Source: CAZYXZ01 sp964651395
GTDB lineage: Bacteria; Actinomycetota; Actinomycetes; BP-191
Length of the DNA: 8,079 bases
Reading direction: 5' to 3'
Assembly: GCA_964651395.1 (NCBI GenBank)
Contig: CAZYXZ010000101.1
Coordinates: 1 to 8,079 of the forward strand
Part shown: piece by piece, positions 1-5,162 of the stretch
How the letters are laid out: every line of letters starts with the position of its first letter
How positions within the stretch are numbered: position 1 is the first letter of the stretch
Notes under the pieces: generated by a model
Seen by the model: the letters and a program-made list of their open reading frames with translations, nothing else
Databases searched by the model: none
Told to the model about the DNA's origin: nothing
Made by a program: the position numbers and the translations under genes

Positions 1-633
1 GAAGAGGTCACCGACATGCAGCGCTCGGTGAAGGGCGAGGTCATCGCCTCGACCTTCGACCGGCCGGCCGAGGACCACACGATCGTCGCGGAGCTGTCCA
101 TCGAGCGCGCGAAGCGCCTGGTGGAGCTGGGCCACGACGTCGTCGTGCTGCTCGACTCGATCACCCGGCTCGGCCGCGCGTACAACCTTGCGGCCCCGGC
201 CTCCGGCCGCATCCTCTCCGGTGGTGTCGACTCGACCGCGCTCTACCCGCCGAAGCGGTTCTTCGGCGCCGCGCGCAACATCGAGAACGGTGGCTCGCTG
301 ACCATTCTGGCGACGGCGCTGGTCGAGACCGGCTCCCGCATGGACGAGGTCATCTTCGAGGAGTTCAAGGGCACCGGGAACATGGAGCTCAAGCTCGACC
401 GGAAGCTCGCGGACAAGCGCATCTTCCCGGCCGTCGACGTCGACGCCTCGGGTACCCGCAAGGAAGAGATCCTCATGGGTGCCGAGGAGCTGGCGATCAC
501 CTGGAAGCTGCGGCGCGTGCTGCACGCCCTGGAGACCGGCCCGGCCCTGGAGCTGCTCATCGACAAGATGAAGAGCACCAAGGGCAACGTCGAGTTCCTG
601 ATGCAGATCCAGAAGACGACAGGCGGGGAATAG
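1..633 (+). CDS. rho: Transcription termination factor Rho, C-terminal part (5' end outside window)
   Basis: Rho is a homohexameric, ATP-driven RNA translocase that binds nascent RNA and releases RNA polymerase. The frame is open from base 1, so only the last 210 codons of the motor domain are visible; the RNA-binding N-terminal domain and Walker A lie upstream. Visible landmarks, numbered from base 1, are the Walker B strand VVVLLDSITRL (Asp at about residue 52), the Q-loop LSGGVD, the conserved PKRFFGAARN block, the R-loop GTGNMELKLDRK, and SGTRKEE, whose Arg (about residue 153) matches the arginine finger of E. coli Rho. The C-terminus ends normally after KTTGGE with TAG. The match to E. 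coli Rho is near-continuous, so identity is not in doubt. It converges on the ohr gene with only 24 nt between the stop codons. Confidence 0.98.
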   Translation, partial: EEVTDMQRSVKGEVIASTFDRPAEDHTIVAELSIERAKRLVELGHDVVVLLDSITRLGRAYNLAAPASGRILSGGVDSTALYPPKRFFGAARNIENGGSLTILATALVETGSRMDEVIFEEFKGTGNMELKLDRKLADKRIFPAVDVDASGTRKEEILMGAEELAITWKLRRVLHALETGPALELLIDKMKSTKGNVEFLMQIQKTTGGE

Positions 634-640
634 GCGCAAA

Positions 641-657
641 GGCCGACCCCAGCGGCC
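641..657. terminator. Weak potential stem-loop between convergent rho and ohr
   Basis: A perfect 5-bp inverted repeat, GGCCG (641-645) and CGGCC (653-657), encloses a 7-nt loop in the short gap between the rho and ohr stop codons. Its symmetry would let it act on both strands. There is no T-tract on either side and the stem is short, so terminator function is a guess based mainly on position. Confidence 0.25.
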
Positions 658-1077
658 CTATGTGACGGTCAGCGTGACGTCGATGTTCCCGCGGGTCGCG
701 TTCGAGTAGGGGCAGACCTGGTGGGAGCGCTCGACGAGCGCGACCGCCTGCTCGCGCTCGGCGTTCGGCAGGTCCACCACGAGCTCCACGGCGAGGTGGA
801 ACGAGACCTCCTCGGGCACCTTGCCGAGGTTCACCTTGGCCGTCACCGTCGCGCCGGTCGTGTCGACCTTCATGCGGTGAGCGACGAGGGACATGGCGCT
901 CATGAAGCAGGCGGCGTAGCCGCCGGCGAAGAGCTGCTCGGGGTTGGTGCCCTCGTCCTCGGTGCCACCGAGCTCGGGTGGCGGCACGACCTGCACGTCG
1001 AGCCGGTCGTCGCTGCTGGTCACCCGGCCGTTGCGGCCGCCGTAGGCCGTGGCCTCGGCCACGTACAGGATCTGCAT
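658..1077 (-). CDS. ohr: Ohr-type organic hydroperoxide reductase (OsmC/Ohr family)
   Basis: Ohr is a cytoplasmic dimeric thiol peroxidase that reduces organic and fatty-acid hydroperoxides, usually recharged by lipoylated proteins. The 139-residue product has normal family length. It carries the Ohr signature: N-terminal ILYVAEATAYGGRNGRV with the catalytic Arg (R18), NPEQLFAGGYAACF with Glu47 and the peroxidatic Cys57, and VCPYSNATRGNI with the resolving Cys122. The VCPYS context marks Ohr rather than OsmC proper. I chose the ATG at 1077 because it gives the canonical Ohr start; the open frame continues upstream, but that part does not resemble the family. No Shine-Dalgarno lies before this ATG, so the mRNA may be leaderless or have a very short leader. 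The gene is transcribed alone, against rho and divergently from rpmE. OhrR-type control is known for the family, but no regulator gene is visible here. Confidence 0.95.
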   Translation of the reverse strand: MQILYVAEATAYGGRNGRVTSSDDRLDVQVVPPPELGGTEDEGTNPEQLFAGGYAACFMSAMSLVAHRMKVDTTGATVTAKVNLGKVPEEVSFHLAVELVVDLPNAEREQAVALVERSHQVCPYSNATRGNIDVTLTVT

Positions 1078-1090
1078 GCGCGGGAGTGTG

Positions 1091-1108
1091 GCAGAATCAC
1101 TGTTCTGC
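1091..1108. promoter_or_regulatory. Perfect dyad GCAGAA-N6-TTCTGC in the ohr/rpmE divergent region
   Basis: GCAGAA (1091-1096) and TTCTGC (1103-1108) form a perfect 6-bp inverted repeat with a 6-nt spacer, centred 22-23 nt upstream of the ohr start. It overlaps plausible -10 elements on both strands: CAGAAT (1092-1097) for rpmE and, on the other strand, GATTCT (1098-1093) for ohr, the latter 16 nt after GGGAAC (1120-1115). A dimeric regulator bound here could affect both genes. The sequence does not match the AT-rich OhrR operators or the actinobacterial LexA box that I know. The promoter assignments are guesses; neither strand has a good -35 of the housekeeping type. Confidence 0.3.
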
Positions 1109-1152
1109 GCGCCGGTTCCCGCCCTGCAGCCATGCCCGGCGACCTGGCGCAG
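1105..1152 (+). promoter_or_regulatory. Potential leader stem-loop upstream of rpmE
   Basis: CTGCGC (1105-1110) can pair with GCGCAG (1147-1152), and the adjacent GCCGG (1111-1115) with CCGGC (1136-1140). Together they give an 11-bp GC-rich stem interrupted by a 6-nt bulge (1141-1146) and closed by a 20-nt loop. The structure ends just before the purine-rich ribosome-binding site AGAAGAGGA (1160-1168) of rpmE, so it lies where a ribosomal-protein leader element would. Its left arm overlaps the right half of the 1091-1108 dyad. In such GC-rich DNA some pairing is expected by chance. Confidence 0.35.
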
Positions 1153-1173
1153 CCACCCGAGAAGAGGACCAAC

Positions 1174-1389
1174 GTGAAGCCCGGCCTGCACCCCGACTAC
1201 GTCGACTGCACGGTGACCTGCACGTGCGGCGAGACCTTCCAGACACGCAGCACCGTGGACAACATCCACGCCGACGTCTGCTCGAAGTGCCACCCGTTCT
1301 ACACGGGCAAGCAGAAGATCATGGACGTGGGCGGTCGCGTCGAGAAGTTCGAGCGCCGCTACGGCAAGCGCGACGCCACGAAGGGTTAG
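1174..1389 (+). CDS. rpmE: 50S ribosomal protein bL31, zinc-binding (C+) type
   Basis: bL31 is a small protein of the large ribosomal subunit that helps bridge the subunits. The 71-residue product has normal length. It carries the four-cysteine zinc ribbon of the C+ form: Cys16 and Cys18 in TCTCGETF, and Cys36 and Cys39 in VCSKCHPFYTGKQ, followed by the typical GGRVEKFERRYG tail. An additional Cys12 is not part of the usual ligand set. The GTG start is supported by the canonical HP motif at residues 6-7 and by GAGGA (1164-1168) placed 5 nt upstream. The gene heads the + strand run that continues into prfA after a 64-nt gap. Because the zinc ligands are intact, it should be the zinc-replete paralogue; any zinc-independent copy would lie elsewhere. 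Confidence 0.97.
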   Translation: MKPGLHPDYVDCTVTCTCGETFQTRSTVDNIHADVCSKCHPFYTGKQKIMDVGGRVEKFERRYGKRDATKG

Positions 1390-1393
1390 CGAC

Positions 1394-1427
1394 CGGGACC
1401 GCCGCCCCCAGCGGCAGCACCGTCCCG
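1394..1427 (+). terminator. Potential two-part stem-loop in the rpmE-prfA gap
   Basis: An outer stem CGGGAC (1394-1399) with GTCCCG (1422-1427) encloses an inner hairpin GCCGC (1401-1405) with GCGGC (1411-1415) and loop CCCCA. It begins 4 nt after the rpmE stop codon. There is no T-run after it (TCCCTCCCTAG follows), so a complete intrinsic terminator is doubtful. It could be a partial terminator, an attenuator or an RNA-processing/stability element that sets bL31 output apart from the downstream enzymes. Confidence 0.4.
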
Positions 1428-1453
1428 TCCCTCCCTAGCCTGAGAGCGCGCCC

Positions 1454-2539
1454 GTGTTCGACAAGCTCGAAGAGATCGTCACAGAGCACGCCGAGCTCGA
1501 GCGCCAGCTCGGTGACCCGTCGATCCACGGGGACCAGAAGAAGGCGGCCGAGCTCGGCCGCCGCTACGCCGAGCTCACCCCGATCGTCGAGGCCTACCAG
1601 GCGTTCCGCGCCACCGAGGGCGACATCGCCGCGGCCAAGGAGCTCTCCGCCGAGGACGCGAGCTTCCGGGACGAGGTCACCTCGCTCGAGGCCAGCCTCG
1701 CCGAGATCACCGACCGGCTGCGCACTCTGCTCGTCCCGAGCGACCCCAACGACGACAAGAACGTCATCCTCGAGGTCAAGGCCGGAGAGGGCGGAGACGA
1801 GTCGGCGCTGTTCGCGGGCGACCTGCTGCGCATGTACCTGCGCTACGCCGAGCGGCAGGGCTGGAAGACGGAGATCCTCGACGCGACGCCGTCCGACCTG
1901 GGCGGCCACAAGGACGTCTCCGTCGCGGTGAAGGCGAAGAACAGCGGCGTGTGGCGTCGCCTGAAGTACGAGGGGGGCGTGCACCGCGTGCAACGAGTGC
2001 CGGCCACCGAGAGCCAGGGACGCATCCACACCAGTGCCGCGGGCGTCCTCGTGCTGCCCGAGGCAGAGGAGGTCGACGTGACGATCGACCCCAACGACCT
2101 GCGCATCGACGTCTACCGCTCCACGGGCCCCGGCGGGCAGAGCGTCAACACCACCGACTCGGCCGTGCGCATCACGCACGTGCCGACCAACACGGTGGTC
2201 AGCTGCCAGAACGAGAAGAGCCAGCTGCAGAACAAGGAGGCGGCGATGCGCATCCTGCGCGCCCGCCTGCTCGCGCAGGCGATCGAGGAGCAGCAGGCGG
2301 CCGCCTCCGCGGAGCGGCGCAGCCAGGTGCGCACCGTCGACCGGTCCGAGCGGATCCGCACGTACAACTTCCCGGAGAACCGCATCTCGGACCACCGGGT
2401 CGGCTACAAGGCCTACAACCTCGACCAGGTGCTCGACGGCGACCTCGACGCACTCATCCAGGCGCTCATCGACGCCGACAACGCGGAGCGGATGGCCGCC
2501 AGCGATGGTGGTAGCAGGGGAGCTGGCGACGATGCCTGA
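1454..2539 (+). CDS. prfA: Peptide chain release factor 1 (RF1)
   Basis: RF1 recognises UAA and UAG in the ribosomal A site and triggers hydrolysis of peptidyl-tRNA. The 361-residue product is full length. Domains in order are an N-terminal helical domain (about 1-100), the PCRF region with the acidic GEGGDESALF block (111-120), the anticodon-like tripeptide PAT at 183-185 within VQRVPATESQGRIHTS, and the catalytic GGQ at 227-229 within TGPGGQSVNTTDSAVRITH. PAT rather than SPF separates RF1 from RF2. The GTG start gives the conserved MFDKLEEI N-terminus; only a weak GAGAG (1442-1446) precedes it. The stop overlaps the prmC start by 8 nt (ATGCCTGA). That pairs the substrate with its modifying enzyme, since PrmC methylates the GGQ glutamine (Q229 here). 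Confidence 0.98.
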   Translation: MFDKLEEIVTEHAELERQLGDPSIHGDQKKAAELGRRYAELTPIVEAYQAFRATEGDIAAAKELSAEDASFRDEVTSLEASLAEITDRLRTLLVPSDPNDDKNVILEVKAGEGGDESALFAGDLLRMYLRYAERQGWKTEILDATPSDLGGHKDVSVAVKAKNSGVWRRLKYEGGVHRVQRVPATESQGRIHTSAAGVLVLPEAEEVDVTIDPNDLRIDVYRSTGPGGQSVNTTDSAVRITHVPTNTVVSCQNEKSQLQNKEAAMRILRARLLAQAIEEQQAAASAERRSQVRTVDRSERIRTYNFPENRISDHRVGYKAYNLDQVLDGDLDALIQALIDADNAERMAASDGGSRGAGDDA

Positions 2540-3401
2540 GAAGCTGCAGGAAGTCCTCGGCATCGCGACGCGCAAGCTGGCTGCGGCCGGCATCGAGAGC
2601 CCGCGCTGGGACGCGGAACAGCTCGCGGCGCACTGCCTCGGCGTGAGCCGGTCGCAGCTGGTCACCGTGACCGCGTACGACCCGGAGGCGCTCGACCGGT
2701 TCGACGCGCTCGTCGCGCGCCGGGCCGACCGCGAGCCGCTGCAGCACATCACGGGCAGCCTCGGCTTCCGGCACATCGACCTCGAGGTCGGCCCCGGCGT
2801 GTTCATCCCGCGCCCGGAGACGGAGGTCGTGGCCGGCTGGGCGATCGACGCGGTGAAGGCGATGAAGTCGCTGTACCCGATCGTCGTCGACCTCTGCACC
2901 GGGTCCGGCGCACTCGCCCTGTCGCTGGCCAACGAGATCCCGTCGGTGAAGGTGCACGCCGTCGAGGTCGACCCCGGTGCCCTCGAATGGGCGCGGCGCA
3001 ACGGCAAGACCCGGGCCGCGGCGGGGGACCCGGAGGTGACGTTTCACCTCGAAGACGTCGCCGTCGCGCTGTCGCGGCTGGACGGCCAGGTCGACGCCGT
3101 GGTGTCCAACCCGCCGTACGTCGCCGACGACGAGATCGAGCACGTCCAGCCCGAGGTGCGCGACCACGACCCCCGCGTCGCGCTCGTCGCCGGGCCGGAC
3201 GGCCTCGGGGTCATCCGGGCCGTGGCCACGACCGCGCTGCGGCTGCTGCGCCCGGGCGGTGTGCTCGTGGTCGAGCACTCCGACCGGCAGGGCGAGGTGG
3301 TCCCGTCGCTGCTGCATGCGCAGGGCTTCACGGACATCGCCGACCACCTCGACCTGGCCGGTCGGCCGCGCTTCGCGACTGCTCGGCGGAGCGAGCGATG
3401 A
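2532..3401 (+). CDS. prmC: Release factor glutamine N5-methyltransferase PrmC (HemK)
   Basis: PrmC uses S-adenosylmethionine to methylate the side-chain amide of the GGQ glutamine in release factors, which improves termination. The 289-residue product has usual length. An N-terminal helical substrate-binding domain (about 1-75) leads through the conserved FIPRPETE (91-98) to a Rossmann methyltransferase fold. This has the SAM-binding VVDLCTGSGALALSLA (118-133), an acidic strand end VHAVEVDP (141-148), and the diagnostic NPPY (193-196), which holds the target amide. I chose the ATG at 2532 rather than the in-frame ATG at 2505 because AGGGGAG (2516-2522) sits 9 nt before it, whereas 2505 has no ribosome-binding site. 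It overlaps prfA by 8 nt, which suggests coupled translation of enzyme and substrate. Confidence 0.97.
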   Translation: MPEKLQEVLGIATRKLAAAGIESPRWDAEQLAAHCLGVSRSQLVTVTAYDPEALDRFDALVARRADREPLQHITGSLGFRHIDLEVGPGVFIPRPETEVVAGWAIDAVKAMKSLYPIVVDLCTGSGALALSLANEIPSVKVHAVEVDPGALEWARRNGKTRAAAGDPEVTFHLEDVAVALSRLDGQVDAVVSNPPYVADDEIEHVQPEVRDHDPRVALVAGPDGLGVIRAVATTALRLLRPGGVLVVEHSDRQGEVVPSLLHAQGFTDIADHLDLAGRPRFATARRSER

Positions 3402-3427
3402 GCACGGCACGCAAGGCCGGCCAGTGA
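3398..3427 (+). CDS. Nine-codon ORF bridging prmC and the sua5 homologue
   Basis: This short ORF would encode MSTARKAGQ. Its start overlaps the prmC stop as ATGA (3398-3401), and its stop overlaps the next gene's start as GTGA (3424-3427). A CGGAG (3387-3391) lies 6 nt before its ATG, a better ribosome-binding site than the one in front of the next gene. I infer a coupling relay: ribosomes leaving prmC could start here and then restart at the GTG. It may equally be a chance ORF, and the peptide resembles nothing I know. Confidence 0.3.
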   Translation: MSTARKAGQ

Positions 3428-4068
3428 GCCGGCTCTACGACTGCGCGGACGAGGCCCAGCGCGAGCGCGGGCTGGCCGACGCGGCAGGCACGATCAGCGC
3501 GGCCGAGCTCGTGGTGCTGCCCACGGACACGGTCTACGGCGTCGCCGCCGACGCCTTCTCGCCGACCGCCGTACGACGGTTGCTCAGCGCCAAGGGGCGC
3601 GGGCGGGACACACCGGTCCCCGTGCTGGTGGCCAGCTGGCGCACCGTGAACGGCCTGGTGGATGCGCTGCCGGAGGCCGCCAACGACCTGATCGCGGCGT
3701 TCTGGCCGGGTCCGCTCACGCTCGTCCTGCCCGCGGCGACCGGACTGGCGTGGGACCTCGGCGAGACCCGCGGCACGGTCGCCGTCCGGATGCCGCTGCA
3801 CCCGGTGGCGCTGGAGCTGCTCGGCAGCACCGGCCCGCTGGCCGTCTCCAGCGCCAACCGGCACGGCAGCCCTCCGCCGTCCACGGCGAGGACCGCCCAG
3901 GAGCAGCTCGGCGACCAGGTCGCGGTCTATCTCGACGGCGGACCCACGCCGGACGCCGTACCGTCGAGCATCGTCGACCTCACCGGCGAGCAGCCGCGGC
4001 TGCTCCGGTTGGGCGCGGTGTCGCGCGAGTCGCTGACCGACGTCTTGGGGGGCACCCTTGCCGACTGA
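3424..4068 (+). CDS. L-threonylcarbamoyladenylate synthase (TsaC/Sua5/YrdC family)
   Basis: The enzyme makes threonylcarbamoyl-AMP from threonine, bicarbonate and ATP. It is the first step of the universal t6A modification at position 37 of ANN-decoding tRNAs. The 214-residue product is a single YrdC domain, without the C-terminal Sua5 domain. Family motifs are PTDTVYG (33-39), the nucleotide-binding KGRGRDTPVPVLV (57-69), FWPGPLTLVLP (93-103), VSSANRHGSP (141-150) and PSSIVDLTG (180-188). The GTG start gives an N-terminus (SRLYDCAD) like that of the mycobacterial Rv1301-type homologue as I remember it. Only a weak AAGG (3413-3416) precedes it, so initiation probably depends on coupling. Mycobacteria and Streptomyces have the same prmC-sua5 order. 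The start of the phosphatase gene lies inside its 3' end, an 11-nt overlap. Confidence 0.95.
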   Translation: MSRLYDCADEAQRERGLADAAGTISAAELVVLPTDTVYGVAADAFSPTAVRRLLSAKGRGRDTPVPVLVASWRTVNGLVDALPEAANDLIAAFWPGPLTLVLPAATGLAWDLGETRGTVAVRMPLHPVALELLGSTGPLAVSSANRHGSPPPSTARTAQEQLGDQVAVYLDGGPTPDAVPSSIVDLTGEQPRLLRLGAVSRESLTDVLGGTLAD

Positions 4069-4678
4069 CGAGCGCCGCAGCGGCGAGCCGTTCGACCTGC
4101 TCTTCGTGTGCATGGGCAACATCTGCCGCTCGCCGATGGCCGAGCTGTTCACGAGCGTCGAGCTCGCGCGGCTGCTCGGCGACCGGGCGCGTGCCTTCCG
4201 TGTGCACAGCGCCGGGACGAGCGGCCTGAGCGACTGGCCGATCAACGAGCCGGCCGCGGCGGTGCTCGCAGCGGCCGGCATCCCGTCGGCGGAGTTCCGG
4301 GCCCGCCTGCTCGTCGCCGACATGGTCGAGGCGGCAGACCTGGTCCTCACCGCCACCCGGCGCCAGCGTGGCGAGGTCACGAAGCTCATGCCGCGCGCCG
4401 CCGGTCGCACCTTCACCATCCGCGAGTTCGCCCGCCTGCTCAGCACGGCTGGACCGGTCCCGGCCGGTCCGCCGGCCGACCGCGCGCGTGACGTGGTGCA
4501 CGCCACGTCGCTGCGTCGCGGGAGCAGCCGGGTGCCGCCGGAGGAGGACGACATCGCCGACCCGTACGGCGCCGACCAGGCGGTCTTCGACGCGTGCGGC
4601 GAGCAGATCTTCACCGCCCTGCGGCCGGTGATCGCCGCGCTGGCGGGCGTGAGCGAGGAGGTCGTGTCCCATGAGTGA
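4058..4678 (+). CDS. Low-molecular-weight protein phosphatase family protein (actinobacterial form)
   Basis: The product dephosphorylates phosphoproteins through a cysteinyl-phosphate intermediate. The P-loop CMGNICRS gives the C(X)5R motif with nucleophile Cys18 and Arg24. HSAGTSG (50-56) and the general-acid Asp168 in ADPYG (167-171) complete the family pattern. At 206 residues it is longer than the usual 150-160; the extra length is a roughly 35-residue segment (about 127-163) before the DPYG acid loop. I recall similar insertions in actinobacterial homologues. The start is TTG at 4058, preceded 5 nt upstream by GGGGGG (4047-4052); later starts would delete the first strand of the fold. 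By synteny it corresponds to Bacillus YwlE, an arginine phosphatase, but Ile22 occupies the position of YwlE Thr11. That argues for phosphotyrosine or another substrate, and the true substrate is unknown. The stop overlaps rpiB by 8 nt. Confidence 0.9.
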   Translation: MPTDERRSGEPFDLLFVCMGNICRSPMAELFTSVELARLLGDRARAFRVHSAGTSGLSDWPINEPAAAVLAAAGIPSAEFRARLLVADMVEAADLVLTATRRQRGEVTKLMPRAAGRTFTIREFARLLSTAGPVPAGPPADRARDVVHATSLRRGSSRVPPEEDDIADPYGADQAVFDACGEQIFTALRPVIAALAGVSEEVVSHE

Positions 4679-5162
4679 CCCGCAGGCGCTGCCGGCGCCG
4701 GACGAAGGACGCCGCACTATCGCGGTCGGCGCGGACCACGGCGGATTCGAGCTCAAGGCCAGGCTGGCCCGGCTGGCGGCCGAGGCCGGGTACCAGGTCG
4801 TCGACTTCGGCACCGACTCGGCCGAGAGCGTCGACTACCCCGACTACGGCGCGCAGGTGGCCGCCGCCGTCGCGGAGGGCCGCGCCGACCGCGGCCTGCT
4901 CGTGTGCGGCACCGGCATCGGCATCTCGATCGCGGCCAACAAGGTGCCGGGCATCCGGGCGGCCGTCGTCCACGACCAGTTCACCGCGCACTACAGTCGT
5001 GCTCACAACGACGCGAACGTCCTGTGCCTGGGCGCGCGGGTCCTCGGCGAAGGGGTGGCCGAGGCCGCCCTGGCCACCTTCCTCGGGACCGCGTTCGAAG
5101 GCGGCCGGCACGCGCGGCGGGTCGCGCTGATCACGGAGATCGAGGAGGACCGGCATGGCTGA
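4671..5162 (+). CDS. rpiB: Ribose-5-phosphate isomerase B (RpiB/LacAB family)
   Basis: RpiB interconverts ribose-5-phosphate and ribulose-5-phosphate in the non-oxidative pentose phosphate pathway, feeding nucleotide and cofactor synthesis. The 163-residue product shows GADHGGFELK (20-29), DYPDYG (55-60), the active-site loop LLVCGTGIGISIAANK (76-91) with Cys79 as likely catalytic base, SRAHNDANVLCLGAR (109-123) and EGGRHARRV (143-151). It belongs to the E. coli-like subtype with the catalytic Cys. The M. tuberculosis RpiB has Ser at that position and a different GSGNGE loop. About 15 extra N-terminal residues precede the first strand; the ATG at 4671 is supported by GAGGAGG (4655-4661), 9 nt upstream. 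The overlaps are 8 nt with both the phosphatase gene and glyA. Related sugar-phosphate isomerases share the fold, so substrate preference is inferred. Confidence 0.95.
   Translation: MSDPQALPAPDEGRRTIAVGADHGGFELKARLARLAAEAGYQVVDFGTDSAESVDYPDYGAQVAAAVAEGRADRGLLVCGTGIGISIAANKVPGIRAAVVHDQFTAHYSRAHNDANVLCLGARVLGEGVAEAALATFLGTAFEGGRHARRVALITEIEEDRHG

Noticed and set aside
1091..1108. Reading the ohr/rpmE dyad as an OhrR, LexA or Zur box
   Set aside because: It matches none of the consensus sites I know for those regulators: it is too GC-rich for OhrR, has no GAAC-GTTC core, and rpmE here is the zinc-containing form.
721..1173. Upstream extension of the rpmE reading frame through the ohr region
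   Set aside because: The extension is antisense to ohr and has no homology to bL31; the GTG at 1174 with GAGGA before it gives the canonical 71-residue protein.
1078..1293. Longer N-terminus for ohr starting near 1293
   Set aside because: Ohr proteins begin directly at the ILYxAEA strand; the extra 72 residues are low-complexity and would run antisense into rpmE.
2505..2531. Alternative ATG start for prmC at 2505
   Set aside because: It lacks a ribosome-binding site and adds nine residues with no homology, whereas 2532 has AGGGGAG at proper distance and the ATGNNTGA overlap seen at other junctions.
1319..3007. A 562-codon open frame on the - strand opposite prfA and prmC
   Set aside because: It has no recognisable domains and lies antisense to two fully conserved genes; it reflects strong G/C third-position bias.
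3328..4614. A 428-codon open frame on the - strand opposite the sua5 homologue and phosphatase genes
   Set aside because: Same reasoning: a compositional shadow of confident + strand genes.
4058..4678. Calling the phosphatase a YwlE protein-arginine phosphatase from synteny
   Set aside because: The P-loop residue known to select phosphoarginine (Thr in YwlE) is Ile here, so the specific name is not supported.
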